Source: Betaproteobacteria bacterium (GTDB lineage Bacteria > Pseudomonadota > Gammaproteobacteria > Burkholderiales > SG8-41). From it: a DNA stretch of 43,573 nucleotides. The stretch lies in the NCBI GenBank assembly GCA_947486575.1, contig CANKUB010000027.1:1-43573 (forward strand), written 5' to 3'. The notes under the pieces are model-generated. The model was not told where the DNA came from. It saw only the letters and a list, made by a program, of their open reading frames with translations, and searched no databases. Position numbers and translations under genes: made by a program. How positions within the stretch are numbered: position 1 is the stretch's first letter; the number at the start of each line of letters is the position of its first letter. Of this stretch, positions 25,060 to 32,652 are shown one piece after another.

Positions 25060-26297
25060 CAGCGTATTAGCAAGGTTGCCAGGCCGAGCAATAAGCCCAT
25101 GCTCACCACATCGGTTGCCGTTGTCAAAAAGATGCTCGACGCCGTGGCCGGATCAGCGCCGAATTTTTTCAACGTTAGCGGAATCATCGCGCCGCAAATG
25201 CCGCTGACTACGCACGCGCCCACCAGTGCCATCCACACCACGCCCGCCAGCGCCAATGCGTGCGGCGATTTCTGAATCGTGGCGTAGGTGAACATGCCGA
25301 GCGCAGCGATGAGTCCGGTAAACGCGCCGTTGAACAGGCCGAGCGTTGCTTCTTTCATCACCAGCATGCGTTCCGCACCGGGCTTTAATTCACCGAGCGT
25401 TAAGCCACGCAAGGTGACGGCCAGCGCCTGACAGCCGGTGTTGCCTGATTGCCCGGCGAGCACTGGCAAAAACGCCGCCAGTACCACCAGCTTTTCCACC
25501 GTGCCCTCAAAAATGCCCACCACAGCACCCGCAGCAAATGCGGTAAGCAGATTCAGTTGCAGCCACGGATGGCGAAACTTGAAACTTTGTGACCAGCGCG
25601 TGGCGAGACGTTCCTCTTTTTCCACACCCACCATCGTGCCGGCCTGCGCGGTGATGTCGAAAGCTTGCTCCTGAAACATCGCTTGCCCGCGCACCAGGCC
25701 GATCAACACACCTTGCGCGTCGCACACCGGATACACCGGGTAGTGGCGATCAAGCACCAGTTTCATTGCATCCGCCAGCGGCAATTCGGGCGTTAACGAA
25801 AACGCATCACGCAGCATCAACGCATCCAGCCGCGTGGCATCGTCGGCAAACAACAGATCGCGCATAGTGATAACGCCGAGCAATTTGCCTGCGGCGTCGG
25901 TGACGTAACCGTAGGTGATGAACGCGGCTTTCACCAGCGTGCGCAATTCGGCGACCGTTTGCGCCACAGTCATTTCCGGCGGAAAAACGGCCAGTGCTGG
26001 CTCCATCATGCGCCCGATGCTGCCGTCGCCATACGTTTGATTGCGTTGCCACTGACGTGCGGTTTCGGGCGGCACGGCGTGCATCACACCATCAACCAAC
26101 CCGTGCGGCAACTCAGCAAGAATATCCTGCGTGAAAGCGGGGCTTAAGTCCGCGAGGACTGCGGCGATCGTCGCAGCGGGGCGTTCTTGCAGCATCGCTG
26201 CGGCCGATGCCGCAGACAGCGATTGCACGCGCGACGCCAACTCTTTATGTACGGGGCTGCCGGTTGCGGACGTGGTTTCGGCGCTACTGGTGGCCAT
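25059..26297 (-). CDS. mgtE: Magnesium transporter MgtE
   Basis: 412 residues, near the short end of the family. Order: N-terminal superhelical domain (~20-105), two CBS domains (~115-225, with TYGYVTDAAGKLLGVITMRDLL and YPVYPVCDAQGVLIGLV), a connecting helix, and the C-terminal five-helix pore domain (~265-412). The pore carries LAGQSGNTGCQALAVTLRG and the family's conserved ATASSIFLTTATDVVSMG with the Mg-site Asp. It is an inner-membrane Mg2+ channel closed by cytosolic Mg2+ bound at the N/CBS domains. Start ATG 26297 has GGGAG seven bases upstream. It is first gene of a pair with the TfoX-N gene. Confidence 0.93.
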   Translation of the reverse strand: MATSSAETTSATGSPVHKELASRVQSLSAASAAAMLQERPAATIAAVLADLSPAFTQDILAELPHGLVDGVMHAVPPETARQWQRNQTYGDGSIGRMMEPALAVFPPEMTVAQTVAELRTLVKAAFITYGYVTDAAGKLLGVITMRDLLFADDATRLDALMLRDAFSLTPELPLADAMKLVLDRHYPVYPVCDAQGVLIGLVRGQAMFQEQAFDITAQAGTMVGVEKEERLATRWSQSFKFRHPWLQLNLLTAFAAGAVVGIFEGTVEKLVVLAAFLPVLAGQSGNTGCQALAVTLRGLTLGELKPGAERMLVMKEATLGLFNGAFTGLIAALGMFTYATIQKSPHALALAGVVWMALVGACVVSGICGAMIPLTLKKFGADPATASSIFLTTATDVVSMGLLLGLATLLIR

Positions 26298-26371
26298 GCG
26301 GCACTCCCTATTGGATACGCAATTTACGCATGGTAGCAGTTTGTATTGCGTTCAGGTTTATACTATAACCA

Positions 26372-26389
26372 ATTGTTTTTAAACAATTA
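26372..26389. repeat. A+T-rich palindrome
   Basis: AATTGTTT (26372-26379) and AAACAATT (26382-26389) are perfect arms around TT, lying between mgtE (leftward) and the duplicated metF fragment. It could be an operator for the mgtE promoter or an insertion-junction sequence. No supporting hexamers are certain. Confidence 0.35.
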
Positions 26390-26400
26390 TTTGTGTAAAA

Positions 26401-26512
26401 GTTTGAGTCGTTTCCAGATCGTCGTAGTCAGCGCCGCCATGATTCATGGTGTAAAAATGCAGCCCCGGCGCGCCTGCTTTGAACAAGTCTCTCGCAGCGC
26501 TTGGTAACGACT
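26401..26512 (-). pseudogene. Degenerate duplicate of the metF 3' end
   Basis: These bases align with 29271-29381 (the 3' end of metF) in the same orientation. They share GATTCATGGTGTAAAA and GCAGCCCCGGCGC blocks, with two single-base insertions (one in GCCATGATT, one in TCTCTCGC). In metF frame the fragment still reads GLHFYTMN. It lacks the rest of the gene. The LysR ORF runs into it in another frame. Confidence 0.85.
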
Positions 26513-27486
26513 TTCACGCACACACGCTCAGCTCGACCATCTTTTGCCATTGTTTTCGCCACTTCTCGCGCGGTCTCGATAAACAGTTTTACCGCCGGAC
26601 TGAGCGTGCGGTTCTTGAGCGTGAGGATCGCCACGGGTAACTTGAGCGCCATATCCACCGGTAACTCCTTGATGGGCCTTCCGGCGGCGCCGTAGCGGTA
26701 AACCGAGCCCGGTATGCAAGAAATGTAGTCGCCCGATGCCAACAAGGCGAGACGCAAATTCATTGAGGTCGTGTACATGGCAACGCGCGGCAGCCGACCG
26801 GTCTTGGCTAATATGGTTTCGGATATTCGAGCCTGCGTGGCGTTACCCGGCTCGCCATAAAGCCACCCTTCGTCCATCAGATCCGCCAGTGCAACCTTGC
26901 GTCGGCGTGCCCAGGGATTTTGTGCGCCGGTGACTACGGTAAATGCATCCTCAAACAGGGTTTCCGAATGCAGATCGTCATCCCCTTGCGCCCGCGTGGA
27001 TCTGCCGATCAACAGGTCCAGTTTGCGTTCGCTCAGGACGTGAACATTCTCTGAAGGGTTTACCTCGTTCGCATGCACAATGATTTTCGGATGCTGTTGC
27101 GCGAGCCGCTGAATCACCGCAGGCAATAATCCATGTAAAAGCGCTTCCATGCCTCCCACCCATACGTCACCCGCACCGGATTTCGCATGGAATTCAATGT
27201 CGCGCATGCCCTGCTTTAACGCATCGAACGCTTCGGCGCCGCGCTTCACCAGAATTTCGCCGAAGACCGTCGGCACGACCCCCTGCGTGCTGCGGTCAAA
27301 CAGCCGCACACCCACGGCGTCTTCGAGATCGGCGATGGCTTGTGATACCGTGGGTTGGGTAGTGGAAAGCTGGGCCGCCGCCTTCGCCATGCTGCCGTGC
27401 TGCGCGACACTGGCCAGTATTTGCAGGTCGCGCAGCTTGAGGCGGCGGCCGATGTGACTGTCGGTGTCTTTTGCATTCTGGGACAT
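26428..27486 (-). CDS. LysR-family transcriptional regulator with C-terminus running into a metF fragment
   Basis: 352 residues, 30-40 longer than most LysR proteins. The winged HTH is at ~18-78 (LRDLQILASVAQHGSMAKAA, TTQPTVSQAIADLEDAV, FDRSTQGVVPTVFG). The effector-binding domain spans ~100-315 (WVGGMEALLHGLLPAVI, LDLLIGRSTRAQG, LASGDYISCIPGSV). The last ~27 residues, ending RRAGAAFLHHESWRR, are encoded by the duplicated metF 3' fragment read in a non-native frame, so the original stop appears lost. It is divergent from a Bug receptor pseudogene, a classic LysR/Bug arrangement, and presumably controlled it and the VOC gene in response to an aromatic or carboxylate effector (inference). Confidence 0.85.
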   Translation of the reverse strand: MSQNAKDTDSHIGRRLKLRDLQILASVAQHGSMAKAAAQLSTTQPTVSQAIADLEDAVGVRLFDRSTQGVVPTVFGEILVKRGAEAFDALKQGMRDIEFHAKSGAGDVWVGGMEALLHGLLPAVIQRLAQQHPKIIVHANEVNPSENVHVLSERKLDLLIGRSTRAQGDDDLHSETLFEDAFTVVTGAQNPWARRRKVALADLMDEGWLYGEPGNATQARISETILAKTGRLPRVAMYTTSMNLRLALLASGDYISCIPGSVYRYGAAGRPIKELPVDMALKLPVAILTLKNRTLSPAVKLFIETAREVAKTMAKDGRAERVCVKVVTKRCERLVQSRRAGAAFLHHESWRR

Positions 27487-27502
27487 TGCGATTTCCTATA
27501 GG

Positions 27503-27534
27503 GGTATAGCGGCTATACCTGTATTGCAAAATAC
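27503..27534. promoter_or_regulatory. Candidate LysR binding sites between divergent genes
   Basis: GGTATAG-CGG-CTATACC (27503-27519) is a perfect 7-bp inverted repeat that contains the T-N11-A form of LysR boxes. Next to it is GTATT-GCAA-AATAC (27521-27534), a second perfect palindrome. The pair fits the recognition-site plus activation-site layout of LysR regulators. It lies 17 bp before the LysR start codon and about 110 bp before the divergent gene. Confidence 0.6.
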
Positions 27535-27644
27535 TGGGTTCCCATGGAGGGTGTGGGCTGTCATATTGTTTACACCAGCAGCAGAACAAGATTTTACGCA
27601 TGTTTTTCCCTGCCAACGGTGTTACTCAAATCAGGAGGTCTCAA

Positions 27645-28678
27645 TTGAACTTCGATGCCAGCAGCAAACGCCTAATATCCTCGGCCACATTTAAGCGGGT
27701 TTTATCGACCATCAGTTTTATCGCGGCCACCTTGGGTTATACGGGTGCGCAAGCTGCTGAACCGGCCGCTTCGACAGACTCAGGACAGGCGTGGCCAACC
27801 AAGCCCGTCAGGGTGGTGGTTACCGCCGCGGCCGGCATCCCCGATTTACTCGCGCGTGCCATTGGCGAAAAATTGGCGCAATACAACGGCCAGCCGTTCG
27901 TGGTCGACAGCCGGCCCGGCGCCTCCGGCAATCTGGCCGCAGGCATCGTCGCCCGCGCCAATCCCGATGGTTACCACGTGTTGTTTACGCCCGGTAGCGT
28001 ATTGACGATGAACCCGAGCCTCTATAAAGAGATGCTCTTCGACGCGGAATCCTTTGCGCCGGTGTCGTTGCTTGTGGACACGGCGGTGTTACTGGTCGTG
28101 CATGCCAAGAATCCCGCAAAGAATCTCGGCGAGCTCATTGCAGCGGCTAAGCGTGAGCCGGGGAAGATGAATTTTTCTTCGCCCGGTGCGGGCAGTTCGC
28201 TGCATCTGACGACCGAGCTGTTCCAGCGCGTTGCGGGCGTCACCGTTCAACACATTGCTTACAAAGGCCCCGAGTATGTGATTGCGGTGATGTCAGGGCA
28301 GGCCACCGGCATGTTCGTAACCCGCCGGCCGTGATACCGTAGATCAAAGCCGGCACACTACGGGCGCTGGCGGTAGCGGGTGCTAAACGGGTTCCGCAGT
28401 TGCCCGATGTGCCCACCACCGCCGAGGCTGGGCTGGCCGGCCTGGACGTTTCGTCCTGGTTCGGGACCGTAGTTCCCGCCAAGACGCCACGCCAAGTGGT
28501 TACACAGTTGAGCACGCAGATTGCAAAGGCGATGCGCGAGCCAGATGTGCAGCAGCGGCTGATGGATTTAGGCGTGCGCCCGATAGGCAGCAATCCCGAG
28601 GAGTTCGGCGAGTTCCTGAAAAAGGACAGGGTCAAGTGGGATGGCGTGATTCGCGCCGCGAACATACGGCTTGATTGA
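27645..28678 (+). pseudogene. Bug/TctC family receptor, inactivated by frameshift and nonsense mutation
   Basis: The likely start is TTG 27645 behind AGGAGG (27633-27638, six-base spacing). The N-terminal signal peptide and WPTKPVRVVVTAAAG, VDSRPGASGNLAAG, ANPDGYHVLF and HIAYKGPEYVIAVMSGQA are intact. At ~28318 one base is missing, and the frame stops at 28334. Downstream the correct frame resumes one base over, giving NPPAVIP, then TAG (28340-28342) where family members have CAG, then IKAGTLRALAVAG and the normal C-terminus to 28678. There are thus two independent lesions. An intact ancestor would have about 344 residues. It was probably an operon with the VOC gene 29 bp downstream, under the divergent LysR. 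Confidence 0.9.
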
Positions 28679-28707
28679 CTTAGTCCGCTGACCAAGAAAG
28701 GTTCAAT

Positions 28708-29264
28708 ATGCCTGTCGATATCAATGCACTACGCGCTGCCATTCCCCATACGCAGCCCCTTTTCATGATCAAAAAGCTGGGGCATGTGGTGTTAAGGTCA
28801 CCGACTTGCACCGTTCACTGGCCTTTTACGCGGGCGTTCTGGGCTTTGAAGTCTCGGACATTCTCGGCGAGGATATGATGCCAGGTGGCATGATCTTTCT
28901 GCGTTGCAATCCCGATCATCACGGCATTGCGCTGGTCGGTGGGGCACCGGGGCCTGCCGACCAGCACGAGTTGCACCACGTCGCATTTGAGGCGGGTTCG
29001 CTTGACGATGTTTTTCGTGCTCGCGACCAACTGCGCGAACACGGGGTCACCATCGTTTTTGAGGGGCGGCGGCGTGCAGGTGCGCAAGTGGCGATAGAAT
29101 TTCTCGATCCTGATGGCCACAACATCGAATTCTATTGGGACATGGACCAGATCGGCTTGGATGGGATATCGCGTCCACCCCATGAATGGCGCGGCGCGAA
29201 ATCGCTCGAAGAAGCCGTTGCGCACCCGCCGCGTGGAAAGCAGACGCAGATTCGCGGCGGGTAG
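28708..29264 (+). pseudogene. VOC-family (glyoxalase/dioxygenase superfamily) protein, frameshifted
   Basis: ATG 28708 follows an AAAGG ribosome-binding site. The first ~29 codons read to FMIKKLGHVVL. One base is then missing near 28795 (TTAAGG where TTAAAGG would be in frame). The remainder continues in the other frame as VTDLHRSLAFYAGVLGFEVS, then GGMIFLRCNPDHHGIALVG, HELHHVAFEAGSLDDVFRA and EFLDPDGHNIEFYWDMDQIG. These are the paired beta-alpha-beta-beta-beta modules and metal-ligand positions (His, Glu) of the VOC superfamily, close to ring-cleavage dioxygenase-like members. The loss is one A in an A-run, so a sequencing error must be excluded. It ends two bases before the convergent metF stop. 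Confidence 0.82.
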
Positions 29265-29266
29265 CC

Positions 29267-30112
29267 TTATAGCTTTAGCCGCTTCCAGATTGCCGTCGTC
29301 AGCGCCGCCTGATTCATGGTGTAAAAGTGCAGCCCCGGCGCACCGGCTTTGAGCAAGTCTTCGCAGAGCCGGGTAACCACATCCAGACCAAACGCGCGGA
29401 TGGAATCGGTATCGTCGCCGTAACCCTCGAGCTTCTTGCGTATCCAACGCGGGATTTCCGCGCCGCAGGCGTCAGAAAAGCGTGCCAGTTGCGAAAAGCG
29501 GCCAATGGGCATGATTCCCGGCACAATGGGAATGGTGATGCCCATTTTTTCGCACTGCTCGATGAAGTGGTAGTAGCAATCGGTGTTGTAAAAATATTGC
29601 GTGATGGCTGAATCGGCGCCCGCTTCGACTTTGCGCTTGAAATTCTTCAGGTCATCGAGCGCGCTTCTCGCTTGCGGGTGATACTCGGGATACGCTGCAA
29701 CTTCGATCACAAAGTGACTGCCGAATTCTTTGCGAATGAAGGCGACCAATTCATTGGCGAAATGAAACTCGCCCGCCGATGCCGTGCCTGACGGCAGGTC
29801 GCCGCGCAGCGCCACTACGTGCTTGATGCCGTTGTCTTTGTATTGCTGCAAGGTACCGCGCAGGCCAGCGTGCGTGGAACCGATGCACGAAATGTGCGGC
29901 GCTGCGGCGTGGCCGGCCGCCCGCAGATCGAGCACCGCCTTTAAGGTGCGGGCTTGGGTAGAACCGCCCGCGCCGTAGGTTACTGAAAAAAACTTCGGCT
30001 TCAACAGCGCTAATTCACTGGCGGTAACCGCGAGCTTTTCCGCGCCCTCATCCGTATTGGGCGGGAAAAATTCGAAGCTGTAGGTGCGGGGATGTTTGGT
30101 TTGTGATTGCAT
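29267..30112 (-). CDS. metF: Methylenetetrahydrofolate reductase
   Basis: 281 residues, standard for the bacterial catalytic-only enzyme. Motifs: SFEFFPPNTDEG (residues 12-23), FFSVTYGAGGST (41-52), HISCIGSTHAG, VVALRGDLPSG, FVIEVAAYPEYHP, DSAITQYFYNTDCY and GIMPIGRFSQL. It is an FAD enzyme that reduces 5,10-methylene-THF to 5-methyl-THF for methionine synthesis. With ahcY and metK nearby it forms a methyl-cycle cluster. Its last ~37 codons are duplicated at 26401-26512. Confidence 0.97.
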   Translation of the reverse strand: MQSQTKHPRTYSFEFFPPNTDEGAEKLAVTASELALLKPKFFSVTYGAGGSTQARTLKAVLDLRAAGHAAAPHISCIGSTHAGLRGTLQQYKDNGIKHVVALRGDLPSGTASAGEFHFANELVAFIRKEFGSHFVIEVAAYPEYHPQARSALDDLKNFKRKVEAGADSAITQYFYNTDCYYHFIEQCEKMGITIPIVPGIMPIGRFSQLARFSDACGAEIPRWIRKKLEGYGDDTDSIRAFGLDVVTRLCEDLLKAGAPGLHFYTMNQAALTTAIWKRLKL

Positions 30113-30146
30113 GGTAGATAGTTGAAATGGCTCGTGTGAGGTGTGT

Positions 30147-30569
30147 TTATGCCGTCTGAAATGGATTAAGCACGCGCACGCCGCCGTAATCCTGCCCGTG
30201 CGACAGATCTTCGCTCACCAGCACATTTGCGCCCAAGCGGCGCGCGCCGGCAAGTATGGCTGCGTCCCAATAGGCGACGCCGTAGCGGTTTTTGATTTGC
30301 AACGCGAGGCGTATCAGCGGAACGTCAATGCTGATCACGGGGCGGCTGCTGGCAATTTCTTCGATCATGGCAAGTGCTTCGTCATGCTTTAAGTCGTGCG
30401 GCGTGCGAATGGCGTTGACGTAGAACTCTTGCAGTACCTGCACTGAAATGCCCCAATCTTCGCGAGCGATCCACTCGCGCGCAGTACGTGCCTTGGCCGC
30501 ATCGCGGGGTGTTTTTGAAAACGCATAAAGAAAAATATTTGAATCGAGACAATAGGGTGTGGCCATCAT
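30147..30569 (-). CDS. PIN-domain toxin (VapC/FitB-type ribonuclease)
   Basis: 140 residues. The PIN-domain acids are all present: Asp in YCLDSNIFLYAF (N-terminus), Glu in VLQEFYVNAI, Asp in YWDAAILAGA and a fourth acid in LVSEDLSHG. These hold Mg2+ for RNA cleavage. The start is one of two tandem ATGs (30569 or 30566). It lies 16 bp downstream of the antitoxin gene on the same strand, the normal antitoxin-first order. The target RNA is not predictable. Confidence 0.9.
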   Translation of the reverse strand: MMATPYCLDSNIFLYAFSKTPRDAAKARTAREWIAREDWGISVQVLQEFYVNAIRTPHDLKHDEALAMIEEIASSRPVISIDVPLIRLALQIKNRYGVAYWDAAILAGARRLGANVLVSEDLSHGQDYGGVRVLNPFQTA

Positions 30570-30585
30570 TGCCCGCCCGCGCTAT

Positions 30586-30921
30586 TCATACGCCGGCGTT
30601 GCGCAGGGCGATGCGGTCATGCGCCTGTTCACGCGTGAGGCGTGTGGTGGTATCGATGCCCTGTTCGCCTGCGATCATGCTCAAGCGTGCGAGCAGGTTG
30701 TCAGTACGCGTTGCTTCAAGCGCGTAAGCCATGCCGCCGGGATCGGCGGCGTGAAACGATGTTTTGCGAGTGCTATTGCTGGATGGGCCGCCGTCGTTAG
30801 CCGCCGATTCCAGTATGGCCATCAACTCGCCTTGCAACGAGCGATGATTGCGCTCGGCACGCGCCCGCAGTTTGGCGGCCAGCGCGTCAGGCACGTTTTT
30901 GACGGAAAGGTTTACTTGCAT
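30586..30921 (-). CDS. FitA-like (Arc/RHH) antitoxin of the PIN toxin
   Basis: 111 residues from ATG 30921, which has GGAGG four bases upstream; a GTG at 30942 would add seven residues. The N-terminal ribbon-helix-helix is MQVNLSVKNVPDALAAKL, then RARAERNHRSLQGELMAIL, the FitA/Arc signature with the pattern (strand) NLSVKNVP and the (helix) SLQGELMAIL. The C-terminal half is polar and probably disordered until it wraps the toxin. It should repress its own promoter through the palindrome at 30935-30973. Confidence 0.88.
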   Translation of the reverse strand: MQVNLSVKNVPDALAAKLRARAERNHRSLQGELMAILESAANDGGPSSNSTRKTSFHAADPGGMAYALEATRTDNLLARLSMIAGEQGIDTTTRLTREQAHDRIALRNAGV

Positions 30922-30934
30922 GACGCCTCCAATT

Positions 30935-30973
30935 AGATTCACAATGGCTCCATTTTGGATCCATTGTGAATCT
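30935..30973. promoter_or_regulatory. Perfect operator palindrome of the toxin-antitoxin operon
   Basis: AGATTCACAATGG (30935-30947) and its exact reverse complement (30961-30973) are separated by 13 bases, just upstream of the antitoxin start. The geometry suits binding by a FitAB-type RHH antitoxin-toxin complex. Confidence 0.85.
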
Positions 30974-30980
30974 TGGTCAA
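30952..30980 (-). promoter_or_regulatory. Sigma-70 promoter of the toxin-antitoxin operon
   Basis: On the minus strand, TTGACC (30980-30975), a 17-base spacer, and CAAAAT (30957-30952). The -10 sits between the two operator arms and one arm covers the spacer, so repressor binding would block polymerase. Confidence 0.65.
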
Positions 30981-30999
30981 GGCATAAAAACGGTTTTCC

Positions 31000-32412
31000 T
31001 TAGTAGCGGTAATGATCCGACTTGAACGGGCCGTCCATCGACAGATGCAGGTATTCCGCCTGTTTTTCGTTGAGCTTGGTTAATTGCACGCCGAGTTTTT
31101 TCAGGTGCAGGCTCGCGACTTTTTCGTCGAGGTGCTTGGGCAGCACGTACACTTCGTTCTTGTACTTGCTTCCTTGCGTGAACAATTCAAGTTGCGCAAG
31201 TGTTTGATTTGTAAAAGAATTTGACATCACGAACGACGGGTGGCCGGTGCCGCAGCCGAGGTTCACCAGGCGTCCTTCGGCCAGAATGATCAGGCGCTTG
31301 CCGTCGGGGAAAATCACATGATCAACCTGCGGTTTGATGTTTTCCCACTTGTATTGCTTGAGTGCGGCGATTTCAATTTCGGAATCGAAGTGGCCGATGT
31401 TGCACACAATAGCGTTGTGCTTCATTTTCCGCATATGATCGTGATGGATCACGCCGAGATTGCCGGTGGCGGTTACGAAGATATCGGCCTTGTCGGCGGC
31501 GTAATCCATGGTCACCACGCGGAAGCCTTCCATCGCCGCTTGCAGCGCGCAGATCGGGTCGATTTCTGTCACCCATACTTGCGCCGACAACGCGCGCAGT
31601 GCCTGCGCACTGCCTTTGCCCACATCGCCAAAGCCGCACACCAACGCCACTTTGCCAGCGATCATCACGTCAGTGGCGCGCTTGATCGCGTCAACCAGCG
31701 ATTCGCGGCAGCCATAAAGGTTGTCGAATTTGGATTTGGTCACCGAGTCGTTAACGTTGATTGCGGGAAACGGCAGGCGGCCTTCCTTCTGCATCTGATA
31801 CAGGCGATGCACGCCAGTGGTGGTTTCTTCGGTTACGCCTTTGATGTTCTTCTCGATGTTCGAGTAGAAACCGGGTTTTTCCTTCAGTGTTTTGCGCATG
31901 GCGGCGAACAGAACCACTTCTTCTTCATTCGTACCTTCGGGCGGCTGCGTTTTGTTGCGCTCGTGTTGCGCGCCCAGCGTCACCAGCAGCGTGGCGTCGC
32001 CGCCGTCGTCCAGAATCATATTGGGGGTGCCGCCGTCGTTCCATTCGAGAATGCGGTGGGTGTAATCCCAATAGTCTTCCAGTGTCTCACCTTTGTAGGC
32101 AAACACCGGAATGCCGCTGGCGGCTATGGCCGATGCGGCGTGATCCTGCGTCGAGAAAATATTGCACGAAGCCCAGCGGATATCTGCGCCCAGCTCGGCC
32201 AGTGTTTCGATCAGCACAGCGGTCTGGATGGTCATGTGTAGCGAGCCGGCGATGCGCGCGCCTTTCAGCGGCTGCTTGCCTTTGTATTCCTCGCGGATCG
32301 CCATCAGACCGGGCATTTCGGTCTCGGCAATGGCGATTTCCTTGCGGCCGAAGTCGGCCAGCTTGATGTCGGCTACTATGAAATCTTTAAAATCTTTGGA
32401 CGGGGCGCTCAT
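31000..32412 (-). CDS. ahcY: S-adenosylhomocysteine hydrolase
   Basis: 470 residues, the long bacterial form. The start ATG 32412 has GGAGAG upstream; a GTG directly before it is less likely. Motifs: [56 protein letters not shown] and the NAD-binding [20 protein letters not shown]. The C-terminal lid ends in KSDHYRY, including the Lys and Tyr that contact NAD of the neighbouring subunit. It splits SAH into adenosine and homocysteine in the cytoplasm, clearing the inhibitor made by methyltransferases. It is preceded by an SAH riboswitch, so expression should rise with SAH. Confidence 0.98.
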   Translation of the reverse strand: MSAPSKDFKDFIVADIKLADFGRKEIAIAETEMPGLMAIREEYKGKQPLKGARIAGSLHMTIQTAVLIETLAELGADIRWASCNIFSTQDHAASAIAASGIPVFAYKGETLEDYWDYTHRILEWNDGGTPNMILDDGGDATLLVTLGAQHERNKTQPPEGTNEEEVVLFAAMRKTLKEKPGFYSNIEKNIKGVTEETTTGVHRLYQMQKEGRLPFPAINVNDSVTKSKFDNLYGCRESLVDAIKRATDVMIAGKVALVCGFGDVGKGSAQALRALSAQVWVTEIDPICALQAAMEGFRVVTMDYAADKADIFVTATGNLGVIHHDHMRKMKHNAIVCNIGHFDSEIEIAALKQYKWENIKPQVDHVIFPDGKRLIILAEGRLVNLGCGTGHPSFVMSNSFTNQTLAQLELFTQGSKYKNEVYVLPKHLDEKVASLHLKKLGVQLTKLNEKQAEYLHLSMDGPFKSDHYRY

Positions 32413-32444
32413 CACGCTCTCCTTTCAGTGTTATGAAAAAAGTT

Positions 32445-32541
32445 CGTGAGCGCCGTTGCGGGGGTTTTTGTGTAAACCCAGCGCCGAGCCTGGCAAAGTA
32501 AAGTGAAAAACCTTTGAACTTTGTCGCAACGCTCCTCGGCG
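32445..32541 (-). ncRNA. SAH riboswitch upstream of ahcY
   Basis: Read on the minus strand, the leader has GCCGAGGAGCGTTGCGAC, then a variable stem region, then TGCCAGGCTCGGC, and finally CGCAACGGCGCTCACG. CCGAG pairs with CTCGG (P1-type helix), and GAGCGTTGCG pairs with CGCAACGGCGCTC, forming the pseudoknotted layout of the SAH riboswitch known from Ralstonia and other Betaproteobacteria ahcY leaders. It ends ~30 bases before the ahcY ribosome-binding site, which suggests translational or read-through control. SAH binding activates expression in characterised examples. Confidence 0.9.
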
Positions 32542-32549
32542 AGGGCGGC

Positions 32550-32577
32550 ATTATAACCCAACCGGCGTAACGGGCAA
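32550..32577 (-). promoter_or_regulatory. Sigma-70 promoter of the riboswitch-ahcY transcript
   Basis: Minus strand: TTGCCC (32577-32572), 16-base spacer, and a perfect TATAAT (32555-32550). The start would be near 32543, immediately before the first riboswitch stem. Confidence 0.8.
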
Positions 32578-32652
32578 GTTGGAATTTTATTTAAAAACAG
32601 CGAGTTGTGACAAAATCACGGTTTAAATCCGTTTCCAGTTCAGGGAGCTTTT

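Noticed and set aside
26401-29381. Integron or genomic island with integrase
   Set aside because: No integrase, tRNA or attC site is present between the repeats; the direct repeats are metF sequence only.
31240-32241. Plus-strand 333-codon frame opposite ahcY
   Set aside because: It is antisense to a fully conserved ahcY, with a His/Gly/Val-rich composition typical of shadow frames and no family motif.
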